Below are positions 1 to 8,323 of a DNA stretch of 50,763 nt, in pieces. The stretch covers positions 1 to 50,763 of the forward strand of contig CALIJH010000068.1 of assembly GCA_938017765.1 (NCBI GenBank), in the 5' to 3' direction. Below the pieces are notes generated by a model. It was given only the letters and a program-made list of their open reading frames with translations, made no database searches and was not told the DNA's origin. The position numbers and the translations under genes are program-made. Origin of the DNA: an uncultured Leptotrichia sp. (GTDB lineage: Bacteria > Fusobacteriota > Fusobacteriia > Fusobacteriales > Leptotrichiaceae). Each line of letters opens with the position of its first letter. The first letter of the stretch is position 1.

Positions 1-490
1 CTATTCTATTTAGCCAGCCTTTTAAAAACTTCTTTTGGGTATTATTCTTACTTACTATAGTACTGTAAAATTCCCGTTGTACTTCGTGATACAGCTTTAA
101 GAATTTATCGGCATTTACTGTATTCAGAGCTTCTAATGTTTTGCTTCCAATTCTGCCGTCTACAGTAAGCTTATATCCAAGTCTGTTAAGAACCTTTTGA
201 GCTTTCTTAACTCCCCAGTTGCCGGAATTTACAGCCCAGTCACATATTGAAAGTGCTATCCTGTCATCTTTTACTTCATTCAGTCTATTTTTTAGATAAT
301 AATCTTTTTTATAAATATCTTTTGCCATTTCTTTAGGAAAATCACGCATATCTCCCTTATATCCATGTTTTCTTGCTTCACTTTCTATTATTCCCCAAGT
401 TGTTTCCCCACCTTTGTCGTGTTTATCATTTGAATATCCGCCCTCAACTTTCAGCAGATAATCAAAAATTTTCTCAAATCTGTCTATCAT
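1..490 (-). CDS. Phage endolysin, GH108 N-acetylmuramidase (partial, C-terminus off window)
   Basis: Peptidoglycan-degrading lysis enzyme. The N-terminus carries the family signature: a glutamate followed by GGYSNDKHDKGGETTWGI near residues 17-35, the usual E-GGY...D.GG.T..GI motif with catalytic Glu. Residues ~113-140 look like the peptidoglycan-binding C-terminal part (KAQKVLNRLGYKLTVDGRIG). The frame is still open at base 1, so at least 163 codons are present and the stop lies outside. The start ATG overlaps the end of the preceding gene by 17 bases, typical of coupled phage lysis genes. No holin is visible here; it may lie further left. Confidence 0.9.
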   Translation of the reverse strand, partial: MIDRFEKIFDYLLKVEGGYSNDKHDKGGETTWGIIESEARKHGYKGDMRDFPKEMAKDIYKKDYYLKNRLNEVKDDRIALSICDWAVNSGNWGVKKAQKVLNRLGYKLTVDGRIGSKTLEALNTVNADKFLKLYHEVQREFYSTIVSKNNTQKKFLKGWLNRI

Positions 491-983
491 TTGTTTTTCC
501 TCCTATTAATTCTATTTTTTTTAAGTATTTATACAATCTTTCAGGATTAAATTTGTTGTATCCTTTTTTCAGAACGCTACTTTTTCCATATTGCAATTTG
601 TAATTTAAAGCATAATCTATAGCATTTAGACACCACTCTGAACAAAAAAACTCATCAAGATTATGACCTTTTCCTGCAAAGAATAGCTGGCTTTCTATAA
701 TTCCTTTATAATCATATCCGCTACCTTTCGTCATTTCAAAAAATTCTATTATTTTTTCAATATTTACAAGTGCCGAAATTTCATAAATATCAAAATTTTT
801 CTTATATTTAAAAGGTTGCTTTCTAACTCCGCCCGGATTTGCAAGATAAACCTTGTCGTTATAAATAAACTCACAATGCGAATATTTACCTAATGTCCAC
901 AATGAAATCAAAAATCCGATTGGTGTTTTTGGTTTGTGAAAACTGATATATAAAAAATTTGGTTTTAACTTTATTTGTTCCAT
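474..983 (-). CDS. Permuted papain/NlpC-like phage protein
   Basis: A 169-residue protein resembling circularly permuted papain-like (YiiX/NlpC-P60 superfamily) enzymes. A histidine in the early YSHCEF motif (about residue 36) and a cysteine in the later FFCSEWC motif (about residue 114) would form the catalytic pair, in the His-before-Cys order expected of the permuted group. Such enzymes hydrolyse amide or thioester bonds in cell wall or lipids. Its place between tail-fibre genes and endolysin suggests a role in wall passage or lysis. There is no signal peptide. The family call rests on motif pattern and order only; substrate unknown. Confidence 0.6.
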   Translation of the reverse strand: MEQIKLKPNFLYISFHKPKTPIGFLISLWTLGKYSHCEFIYNDKVYLANPGGVRKQPFKYKKNFDIYEISALVNIEKIIEFFEMTKGSGYDYKGIIESQLFFAGKGHNLDEFFCSEWCLNAIDYALNYKLQYGKSSVLKKGYNKFNPERLYKYLKKIELIGGKTNDRQI

Positions 984-1687
984 AACTCCTCAAACTCCTT
1001 TTTAGCATTATAATTTTTCAATTCTTCATCGCTAAGATATACAAGATTTTCTCTCAATTCTGTTTCAGCGTGCATTGCATTTGTTGTTTGTTCAGTCATT
1101 ATTTTAGATAATTCAAGCACATCCTGCATTGTCAATGCTGAATATTCGTCCGTTCTATCTTCCTTTTTTTTAAATTTCCAGCCTTCAAAAGTTGCTTTTT
1201 TTGTAGCAATCATCATTGTTACAATGTTGTTTAAATTATTTTTGTCAAGTTCCCGATTTCGCTGTAGAAATTTTTCTTTATACAAAAACTCTTTTTCAGA
1301 ATATTCCGTTTTCAATCGAGACAGTTCACTTTTTATTGCTTCTATTTTTCCTTCTCTATCGAATACCACTTTGCCGTCTTTTATTTTTTCAAATTCCTTT
1401 AATTTTATGATTTTCCCGCCGAAAAAGTAGTTTTCTGGAGACATTTTTACTTCCTGATACTCAATTTCTTCTATTACATCGCCTGGCATTGTTGGTGCCA
1501 GCCTCGAAGCGTCCTTGTCAGCACTAAAAACTAAATGCGTTTCATTGTTATACATTACTTTTAAAGTATCCTTGCTAAACTTTTTCAATTCTTCATACCA
1601 GTCTTTGTTTTCTTTATCAAAAATTCCATAATATTTAAAACCATCTTCTAATGTTATTATTTCTACTCTATCTACTGTAAATTTCAT
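971..1687 (-). CDS. Phage tail-fibre-associated protein, hypothetical
   Basis: A 238-residue protein with no domain I can name. The upstream in-frame extension is rejected because a GGAGG ribosome site sits just ahead of the ATG at 1687 (start MKFTVDRVEII). The middle (about 120-165) is charged and probably coiled-coil (alternating E/K with LKTEYSEKEFLYKEKFLQ). It lies directly downstream of the tail fibre, the usual place for fibre chaperone or tail-fibre assembly genes, and overlaps the next gene by 13 bases. A role in fibre assembly is inferred from position only. Confidence 0.6.
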   Translation of the reverse strand: MKFTVDRVEIITLEDGFKYYGIFDKENKDWYEELKKFSKDTLKVMYNNETHLVFSADKDASRLAPTMPGDVIEEIEYQEVKMSPENYFFGGKIIKLKEFEKIKDGKVVFDREGKIEAIKSELSRLKTEYSEKEFLYKEKFLQRNRELDKNNLNNIVTMMIATKKATFEGWKFKKKEDRTDEYSALTMQDVLELSKIMTEQTTNAMHAETELRENLVYLSDEELKNYNAKKEFEELWNK

Positions 1688-1707
1688 TTTTTTTCGCCTC
1701 CTGTTTT

Positions 1708-2472
1708 TTACCCAAAAGGAACAGTATACCAATTCTGTCCTCCTGATCCGCCGCGTTTTATTTGAAAAGCACGCATCTGAACTTGATCGATAATATGATC
1801 ATTATTACCGTTTACAAGTCCTGTGACAATATACCCAACACGTTCTGTAGCTTGATTTGCGTGCGCCACTATCGGTGCTATGGATCCCACTAGTCTTATA
1901 TCTCTTACCGTATCATTATCACTTCTGTAGTATAGATCACTCGCTTTTGCCCATAATTGTGAAACGCTATTTCTTATACTATTTCTATCATTATTCATAG
2001 CAGTTAGCTGTCCCTCAATATTGCTTATTTTATTGTCTCGAATATTCATATCATGGTTATCCATTATTTCGCACCAGTTTCCTCCATTCCTATTCGGAAC
2101 TTTGAAATAAGCTTTACTTCCATTCAAATGGAATGAGCCCATATAACCCCCTGTGTTATTATACATATGTGCATGGAAAGGCATCCATGCCTCGTTTTCA
2201 TTTGCTCTTAATACAAAATCACTATTACTATTATTTTTATACCCTTTCGTGAATGGAATATAAGGCGACAAATCAGGTCTTGGAGCTATTTCTTTAACTT
2301 TAGCATATGTTATTATTCCAGCCGTAGTTTCAGTTGCAAGGTCTGTCTTTTTTACTCTTTTTTCCAGTTCATCATTTATTATTTTATTATCTTCAACAAA
2401 ATCAAGCCTTTTTGGATATTCGCTTCCTATCCATTGATTAAGGCCCAAAGATGTTTTTTTCTGTGCCGGCAT
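1708..2472 (-). CDS. Tail fibre / receptor-binding protein with pyocin-knob-like segment
   Basis: A 254-residue protein downstream of the baseplate genes. The N-terminus (about 1-60) resembles the baseplate-attachment end of fusobacterial/firmicute tail fibres. Residues ~100-135 contain a knob-like stretch ending in GGNWCEIMDNHDMN, and a short helical region (about 140-165, QLTAMNNDRNSIRNSVSQLW) precedes the C-terminal tip. The start has a good GGAGG site. It probably sets host range. Short for a tail fibre, but the reading frame is intact with a clean C-terminal end (NWYTVPFG). Confidence 0.72.
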   Translation of the reverse strand: MPAQKKTSLGLNQWIGSEYPKRLDFVEDNKIINDELEKRVKKTDLATETTAGIITYAKVKEIAPRPDLSPYIPFTKGYKNNSNSDFVLRANENEAWMPFHAHMYNNTGGYMGSFHLNGSKAYFKVPNRNGGNWCEIMDNHDMNIRDNKISNIEGQLTAMNNDRNSIRNSVSQLWAKASDLYYRSDNDTVRDIRLVGSIAPIVAHANQATERVGYIVTGLVNGNNDHIIDQVQMRAFQIKRGGSGGQNWYTVPFG

Positions 2473-2483
2473 TTTTTTACCTC

Positions 2484-3029
2484 CTATTCTTTATATTTTT
2501 CTCTATCTTCCCACATTAGATTTAAATTATCCCACATATCCCATGTTTTATTGTATCTGTCAAACTCATCCCATGTCATGTAACTGTATATAAATTTAAA
2601 TCCTAAATGCGCAGGTTTTACTCTTTCAATAGCTTTTGTGAAGCCGTCCATATTAGAAGGAATTCCATAAATTCCTATGAATTTTATATAGAAAAAATAT
2701 TCATTATTTACTTCTATAACATCGCATTTTCCACCACTGAATACTTCCGCCATTGTTTTAAGCATTTCTATTGTTGTCGTTTTTCCCGCCTGCATTTTTG
2801 CTATTATATTTTCTCTTCTTGCTTGATATGATAAAGATAAATCTGTTGTTATATCAAATATTCGTTCCCAATTCTCAAGACTCCATGTTGAAGTTTGTAC
2901 AAATTTTTGTCTCAATATTTCTTTTAAAAATTGTTCATCATTTACAGTGCGTTCTATAGCTTCCTACAAACTTACAATTTCTTTTACTTTTTTATAATAT
3001 TTAGGCATGTACTTTATTAAACTTTCCAT
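2484..3029 (-). pseudogene. gp48/YmfQ-like (DUF2313) baseplate protein, interrupted by an amber codon
   Basis: The gene starts at ATG 3029, sharing one base with the TAA of the baseplate J gene (TAATG coupling), and reads MESLIKYMPKYYKKVKEIVSL. It then meets TAG at 2964-2966 (codon 22) and continues open in the same frame as EAIERTVNDEQFLKEIL to 2484. Without the stop the protein would be about 181 residues, normal for Mu gp48/YmfQ-like proteins that close the baseplate hub and carry the tail fibre. CAG to TAG is a one-base change, and Gln fits there. Reinitiation downstream (a TTG at 2915 gives 143 residues) is possible but has no good ribosome site. Confidence 0.8.
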
Positions 3030-4087
3030 TACATCACTCCAATATTAGCTGTTCCAAATGTAGGGACATCTTCCGCTCCTAAAGTTATATTTGTAGTTCC
3101 GTTATTCATTTTAAAATCAAGATAATCTTTTACTCCCGTTACATTTAAAAGAATATTCCCAAGTTTTGCATAACTGAGATAATCTTCTTTAAAAGCTGAT
3201 TTTCTAAAGTATTCTATTACTTTCTTTTTGAATTCTTCATTTACTTTTCCAATTGTTGTTTCTGCTCCAATCCTTACTTTTCCTGTAAAATTTATAATTT
3301 TAGAAATTGCAGCAGCATAAGTTACTGTAGCTCCTATAGGTCTCTGACTCTCAACATAATCCCAGACATTTTTTAAAAGTTGTGTTCCGGGAGCAAGTCC
3401 ATTAACATCCATCAATACAAGTTTTACAGTTCCATTTCCATTCCATAACGGAAATACTTTTACTCCTCCTATTCCTGCAACAGATAAACACCATTGCCTA
3501 TAATGATAAACATTTCCTGATGTCGCAGGTTCTCTAACCTTAATAAAATATCTTGCTCTTAATTCTTCATCAGTTTCAGCATCATAGCCTTCTTTAAATT
3601 CTTTTAAATTCGTTACTTTAGTAAGCCCTTGTATTGTTATCGGAAAATATTTTATTGCTCCAATACCAACATTACATCCACTTCCTTTGTCAATTGATTT
3701 CGCAGGAACAATTACTTTGCCTGACGATTCTATTACTTTTTTTTCAATTGTTTCAAAAATATAAGTATCACTGCTTACTTTTGTCCCAATTTCAATAACT
3801 GTTCCAATTTGTCCTTGTATTTCAACTTCTCCGACAGAATTAACAGCTTCTCTTCTGCTAAGTCCTCCAGTTGCTGCAATTTTTTCAAGAAAAATTCCTT
3901 CAGCTGTATCAGCAAATCCCATTTTATGCACATAATCCACAATATCCCTGAAATTACTAAATTCTATAGAAACAGGTGCCAGATTATCATAGAACAGTCC
4001 GCCTTCTGTTTTATCGTATTCGGAAGACAAATTATTTAACATATTATTCAATATTTCCTCTGCTGTTTTCTTTATTGTTACTGTCAA
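3029..4087 (-). CDS. Baseplate J-like protein (Mu gp47 / XkdT)
   Basis: A 352-residue baseplate wedge component of contractile tails. Family features include the N-terminal LSSEYDKTEGGLFYDNLAP segment, the central motif AETDEELRARYFIKVREPATSGN (residues ~175-200) and a C-terminal beta-rich part. I place the start at TTG 4087: it overlaps the TGA of the preceding gene (TTGA), and the GGGAGG ten bases upstream is then its ribosome site. The ATG at 4105 lies inside that ribosome site. The TAA end overlaps the start of the gp48-like gene. Neighbours on both sides are baseplate genes. Confidence 0.9.
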   Translation of the reverse strand: MTVTIKKTAEEILNNMLNNLSSEYDKTEGGLFYDNLAPVSIEFSNFRDIVDYVHKMGFADTAEGIFLEKIAATGGLSRREAVNSVGEVEIQGQIGTVIEIGTKVSSDTYIFETIEKKVIESSGKVIVPAKSIDKGSGCNVGIGAIKYFPITIQGLTKVTNLKEFKEGYDAETDEELRARYFIKVREPATSGNVYHYRQWCLSVAGIGGVKVFPLWNGNGTVKLVLMDVNGLAPGTQLLKNVWDYVESQRPIGATVTYAAAISKIINFTGKVRIGAETTIGKVNEEFKKKVIEYFRKSAFKEDYLSYAKLGNILLNVTGVKDYLDFKMNNGTTNITLGAEDVPTFGTANIGVM

Positions 4088-4518
4088 TTTAAATACGCCT
4101 CCCATTCAAATGATTCAAAATTATCCAATATTACCTTGAATTTCGTTTTCAGCCTGTTCCTTTCCATTAATGCTTCAAAGTCTTCTATTTCTAAAATTCT
4201 CGGATGTTTTTTCATTTCTTCTTCAATTTCCCTTTCAAGTTCTGCATATAAAAATGGAGTAGGAAATCTATTTCCCAGCAACATTTCTTTATACCCTAAC
4301 CCATAAGTTTTATATATTTTATATTTATATTTTTCAGTTAATAATTTCTTTTCTATCCACATCCTTATGCTTCTTGTATCATCTGTTTTTATCAATCTTC
4401 CATCTCTTTTCAGCATTTTCCCCTGCGTGAAATCAATCAGAAATGTTTTTCCAAGAGTTGATTCTTCCTTCAGTTCTTCTATTTGATTTTCACCAACAAA
4501 TTTGATGTTTGGAAACAT
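4084..4518 (-). CDS. XkdS-like (DUF2634) baseplate wedge protein
   Basis: A 144-residue protein. The sequence from GKTFLIDFTQGKMLKRDGRL (about residues 23-42) through RSIRMWIEKKLLTEKYKYKIY and GLGYKEMLLG fits the DUF2634/XkdS group, gp25-like small wedge proteins that connect baseplate J to the hub in PBSX-type tails. AAGGGG precedes the ATG. It ends in the TTGA overlap with the baseplate J gene, so the two are probably translated together. Position and order match XkdR-XkdS-XkdT. Confidence 0.8.
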   Translation of the reverse strand: MFPNIKFVGENQIEELKEESTLGKTFLIDFTQGKMLKRDGRLIKTDDTRSIRMWIEKKLLTEKYKYKIYKTYGLGYKEMLLGNRFPTPFLYAELEREIEEEMKKHPRILEIEDFEALMERNRLKTKFKVILDNFESFEWEAYLN

Positions 4519-4524
4519 TAAATA

Positions 4525-4923
4525 TCACCCCTTATTTTCAATGACATCACAGACAAAATATATCTGTTCACTTGTCGTAGGAATTACATATACTTTCTGT
4601 CCCTGTTCAAGCTGATATGTCACATCAAATTCAAATTCTACATCAACATCAGACCATTTCAATTCCTCTGTATTTTGTTTTGTTCCATTCAGCGTAATTG
4701 TTCCCAATCCACTGCCTTTTAATTTCCCAGTTCCTTTTGCTTTGTAATGCTTTGTTGTTAGTCCTCTGCTCACATATATCTGTTCAGATTCTAATATTAT
4801 TAAACCCTCTTTGATTTTAACTCTTAATGGGCTTGTTGAAATCACTACACCTTCCAGTACTCCCATAGGTATAATATTATCCCTATCTTTGAATGCTCTG
4901 GCAAATTCATTTTCCCAACTCAT
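4525..4923 (-). CDS. DUF2577-type baseplate protein (XkdR-like)
   Basis: A 132-residue protein, probably an OB-fold hub/spike-associated baseplate component. The pattern MGVLEGVVISTSPLRVKIKEG (residues ~20-40) followed by LILESEQIYVSRGL is typical of DUF2577 proteins, which sit between the XkdQ-like hub and XkdS in Firmicute and Fusobacterial contractile phages. The start overlaps the previous stop as ATGA, so translation is coupled. No catalytic residues are expected. The call rests on these motifs and gene order. Confidence 0.78.
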   Translation of the reverse strand: MSWENEFARAFKDRDNIIPMGVLEGVVISTSPLRVKIKEGLIILESEQIYVSRGLTTKHYKAKGTGKLKGSGLGTITLNGTKQNTEELKWSDVDVEFEFDVTYQLEQGQKVYVIPTTSEQIYFVCDVIENKG

Positions 4924-6077
4924 TTTTTTGCTCCTTTTTTAATATTTTTATCTTCACCATTTTTGTTTTTATTTTTTTTACTTTTCTTACTTTTTTTACT
5001 ATTTTTCTTGGCTGCTTTTTCTGCTTTAGCTTGTTCTTTTGCTTTTTCTTTGTTGTAAGCTTCTGCTGCCTCTTCAATTTCATTTTCAATGTCATTTTCA
5101 GAATATTCAATTAAGTTTATATTACATTTATGATTATTATTTTCAAGAATATGTTCACAATCTTTAATTAAGTATTCTCCGTGTAAATAAAGATTATCAT
5201 TGTCAAGTTCTACAATTCGACCAGCTCTCAATTTTTCATTTCCAAGTATTGTTAAGCTAATTTCCTCATTTATTCTGTTCAACTTTTTGAGTTTATTATT
5301 TGCTATATTTTGAGCATTTCCTTTACTTTTTTCATCAAATTTTTCTACTTCTTGCAATAATCCAAACTCTTTAATACTCGCATCATCTTTTGCTTCTGCT
5401 ACTATCCTTTGTGTTTTCTCGTCTCCGCTTATTACTATTATTTTATTTTTTAAATCAGCTATGCTTCTATTATGACTTACGTTATTTAAATAATCTGTTG
5501 CTTTTACCAGATTATTTTTGCTTAGTTCATAAGTACTGTCAATAATTATTTTACTGTAAGGACTTATTTTTACAGTTGATTTTTCCATTTCTAAAGTATA
5601 TTTTTTCTTGTTTTCAGCTGTATTAATATTAATGATATCTTTTATTATTTCACTTACTGTCTTATCATTATAAATTTTAGTTATTACACTTGTTAAGCCT
5701 GTTATTTCTACATTTATTCCATATTCAGCACATAATTCTTTTATTGCATTTTCACTACTGACTTTGTTAAATTGCTTAATAGTAGTCGATTTATTCAGCC
5801 AAAAGGCATAATCATATGCCTTAAAACTTCTTGTATTATTTCCATTATCTTCTTCCACTATTATTACCTGCGTAATCATTTCATTACCTTTGAATAGAGA
5901 TAATCCGCTTCCAAGCGTTATGTCATCTAAAAAGTTAAAATTCTTATCATTAAAATTATCCGGCAAAGCAAATGACATTTCTAATCCAAGAGTATCAATA
6001 CTATCACTCCATTTCAAGTCCCTAACAAAAGGCATTATATCCAATCTTTCACTCGCTGATACAAGCTTGAAATCCAT
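4920..6077 (-). CDS. XkdQ/YqbQ-like tail hub protein (gp27-like)
   Basis: A 385-residue hub protein of PBSX-type tails, homologous in role to T4 gp27/phage gpD. Residues 1-330 form the hub domain (features: ISGDEKTQRIVAEAKDD, GNEKLRAGRIVELDNDNLYLHGEYLIKDCEH). The last about 55 residues are an unusual lysine/alanine-rich tail (EKAAKKNSKKSKKSKKNKNK), low complexity and probably disordered; most relatives lack such a tail. GGGAGG precedes ATG 6077, which lies 43 bases inside the preceding gene. It ends in an ATGA overlap with the DUF2577 gene. Confidence 0.82.
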   Translation of the reverse strand: MDFKLVSASERLDIMPFVRDLKWSDSIDTLGLEMSFALPDNFNDKNFNFLDDITLGSGLSLFKGNEMITQVIIVEEDNGNNTRSFKAYDYAFWLNKSTTIKQFNKVSSENAIKELCAEYGINVEITGLTSVITKIYNDKTVSEIIKDIININTAENKKKYTLEMEKSTVKISPYSKIIIDSTYELSKNNLVKATDYLNNVSHNRSIADLKNKIIVISGDEKTQRIVAEAKDDASIKEFGLLQEVEKFDEKSKGNAQNIANNKLKKLNRINEEISLTILGNEKLRAGRIVELDNDNLYLHGEYLIKDCEHILENNNHKCNINLIEYSENDIENEIEEAAEAYNKEKAKEQAKAEKAAKKNSKKSKKSKKNKNKNGEDKNIKKGAKK

Positions 6078-6586
6078 TTTTCATTACCTCCCGATAATTC
6101 TTTTGCTTTATTCATTGCTTTTTGTTCTATTTCTTTGGCTTTTTTAACTACTTTCTCTTCAAATTCAGTCAGAGGTTCTGTTCCCTGCGGTCTTATATAT
6201 TCTGTTACTTCTAAACTATATGGAACATCTCCAGCTCTATCAGAAATCCCATGTTGAAAGTTATATCTGCATTCCATATTGAGTACAATTTTAAATTTAC
6301 TGATTATAATCACTCTTATAGGTTCATTTGCATCTCTATATTTTTCAAAAAATTTAATGTAAAACTTAGGATTAGGAAGGCTTCCTATTTCCATCCAGTG
6401 ATAAATTTTATTTGGAAAAAAGCTTTCAATTTCAAATTTTCTCAACCCTTTTTTTCCAATTAAAAGCAAAGGCCCTTTGTCTACTGTTTCGAATTCTTCA
6501 TCAGATAAAGACTGACTTATCGTATTTATATGTGAAACTACAGGAAGTATTGCATATTCATTTCCTTTCTTGAACATCATTTTCAT
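6035..6586 (-). CDS. XkdP-like tail protein without a LysM domain
   Basis: A 183-residue protein in the XkdP/YqbP position between tape measure and hub. The core, residues ~35-140 (GPLLLIGKKGLRKFEIESF, PNPKFYIKFFEKYRDANEPI, MECRYNFQHGISDRAGDVPYSLEV), resembles XkdP-like proteins that cap the tail tube near the hub; the usual C-terminal LysM is replaced by a short charged helix. AAGGGAG precedes ATG 6586. The 3' end overlaps the hub gene by 43 bases. Confidence 0.75.
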   Translation of the reverse strand: MKMMFKKGNEYAILPVVSHINTISQSLSDEEFETVDKGPLLLIGKKGLRKFEIESFFPNKIYHWMEIGSLPNPKFYIKFFEKYRDANEPIRVIIISKFKIVLNMECRYNFQHGISDRAGDVPYSLEVTEYIRPQGTEPLTEFEEKVVKKAKEIEQKAMNKAKELSGGNEKWISSLYQRVKDWI

Positions 6587-6601
6587 ATTTTTTACTCCCT
6601 T

Positions 6602-8323
6602 CTACATATTTTTATAAGCTCCCATTACTTTTGCTACAATCTTATTTCCTATATAATCTGCATATTCTTCATTTCCAATTACATTTCCATCAATCGTAAC
6701 GTTGACCGATACGTTTGGCACATTAGACTGCTTTTTGCTCTGCTCATGGCTTAAAATTTGCGTTCCATTTGGTAATACCGCCGTCTCATTTCTTCGATTC
6801 TCATTTATATGTGTTATTCCACCTTTAAAATACGACGTTCCTAAAGCTTTTCTCCCTATGCTTGGTCCTGACGGAATATTGTTAGTCTGCACATTTACAC
6901 TTTTGTTTTCAGCTTTCGTATTATTCCAATTAAGCAACTTTCCTATTGCTCCGCCTATCGAATCCTTTACTTTATTAAAACCGTCTATTACATTTTTTAC
7001 TGTACTAACAATAGCATCGAAAGCCTTTTTGGCTTCATCTATTGCAGGTTTTAAAAAATTTAGAAATTTATTCCATAAATCCATTGCTATTGCTTTTATA
7101 GTATCCCAATTTTTATATAAAGCTATTCCAATTACAATTAATGCCGTAATAGCTATTATTATAGCTCCGATAGGATTTGCATTCATTGCCGCATTTAAAG
7201 CCCATTGTGCTATAGTTACAGCATTTATAGTTGTTGCTCCACTTGCTAAAACTCCATTTTTTACAAATTCCGCTGTCGTCATAGCAATAGTATAGATTTT
7301 AGATGTTATCATTGCAGTTTTATATACCGCCATAGCTGCCACAATCGTTGCTATTATAGGAGCAAATTTATCAAAATTTTGCACAAAATATGCTCCAACT
7401 TCAACTATTTTTCCTCCTAACTCCACTATAGTATCCTTTATTTTTAATATCCGTGGTTGATTTTCTGCAACAAATTTTTTAAATGAAGCCAGCAAAGAAA
7501 ATACTTTCTCTCTTAACGTCGGAATTTCTCCTTTAAACCACGTTGCAAATTCTCCTAAAATTGGAAGCACTAAAGCTCCTATTTCCTCCTGAAAATCTCC
7601 AAAATCATTTTTCAATTGTTGAATTTTTCCTTGATCCGTTTGAGCCATTGCTTCATTTACTCCACCAACTTTCTTTTTTAGTAAATCCGAAAGTATCGCA
7701 GCTTTTTGAGTTTCATTTGCCGCCTTAAACATTTTTTCCTCATGTTTGCTCATGACAATTCCTGCTTTTTTCAATGCTCCAACTTGACCGCTCATTGCTT
7801 TTCCTATCAATTTCCCATAAGTTGCCATATCTTCACTTGTTACATTCAATCCTTTTTCTTTTACAGCAAGATCTGCTATTCCCGGTAATAATTTCTTAAT
7901 TGAGGCAGATTGTAATCCAAAAACTCCAACACTGGTTATTCCTGCTTTTAAAATATCATCTTCAACAACCCCACGAGCTTGTAAAGCAGAAGTATAGCCT
8001 TTCAAATCTTCTATCTGACTTTTTGTCATACCTTTAGTATTACTTAGGACACTTTCCATTTTAGTTGTCTGTATAGTTGCTTCATTATATGCATCTACCG
8101 ATTGTTTTAAAAATACTCCTGTCGCTGCCGTAACTGCACCAATGCCTACTGCGATACCTTTCATAGCTGTTTTTGTCATATTTGAGCTAAATTTTTTTAT
8201 TTTATTCACACTCATTTTAAAGCTTCTTTCAGTCGCTTTAGCATCTTTTGTTGCTTTTTTTAAAGGCTTTGTAAATTGGTCTTTTAAATTAAGAATGACA
8301 TTAATACTTCTACCTTCAGCCAT
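6602..8323 (-). CDS. Tail tape measure protein
   Basis: A 573-residue tape measure. The N-terminal third is charged and helical (KATKDAKATERSFKMSVNK). The section around residues 330-410 is strongly hydrophobic with several membrane-spanning stretches (FAPIIATIVAAMAVYKTAM, PIGAIIIAITALIVIGIALY), as in tape measures. The C-terminus is structured (VNVTIDGNVIGNEEYADYIG). At roughly 1.5 angstrom per residue, the known ruler rule, the tail would be under about 90 nm. AGGAGG precedes ATG 8323; the stop of the frameshifted chaperone (TAA) directly abuts this ATG. Confidence 0.9.
   Translation of the reverse strand: MAEGRSINVILNLKDQFTKPLKKATKDAKATERSFKMSVNKIKKFSSNMTKTAMKGIAVGIGAVTAATGVFLKQSVDAYNEATIQTTKMESVLSNTKGMTKSQIEDLKGYTSALQARGVVEDDILKAGITSVGVFGLQSASIKKLLPGIADLAVKEKGLNVTSEDMATYGKLIGKAMSGQVGALKKAGIVMSKHEEKMFKAANETQKAAILSDLLKKKVGGVNEAMAQTDQGKIQQLKNDFGDFQEEIGALVLPILGEFATWFKGEIPTLREKVFSLLASFKKFVAENQPRILKIKDTIVELGGKIVEVGAYFVQNFDKFAPIIATIVAAMAVYKTAMITSKIYTIAMTTAEFVKNGVLASGATTINAVTIAQWALNAAMNANPIGAIIIAITALIVIGIALYKNWDTIKAIAMDLWNKFLNFLKPAIDEAKKAFDAIVSTVKNVIDGFNKVKDSIGGAIGKLLNWNNTKAENKSVNVQTNNIPSGPSIGRKALGTSYFKGGITHINENRRNETAVLPNGTQILSHEQSKKQSNVPNVSVNVTIDGNVIGNEEYADYIGNKIVAKVMGAYKNM

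Noticed and set aside
1880..1896. Adjacent BamHI/SpeI-like sites (GGATCCCACTAGT) hinting at vector sequence
   Set aside because: Fully in frame within the tail fibre coding sequence (RLVGSIAP); no other vector signature.
4907..5110. 67-codon Lys-rich minus-strand frame
   Set aside because: Out-of-frame reading of the low-complexity tail of the hub gene.
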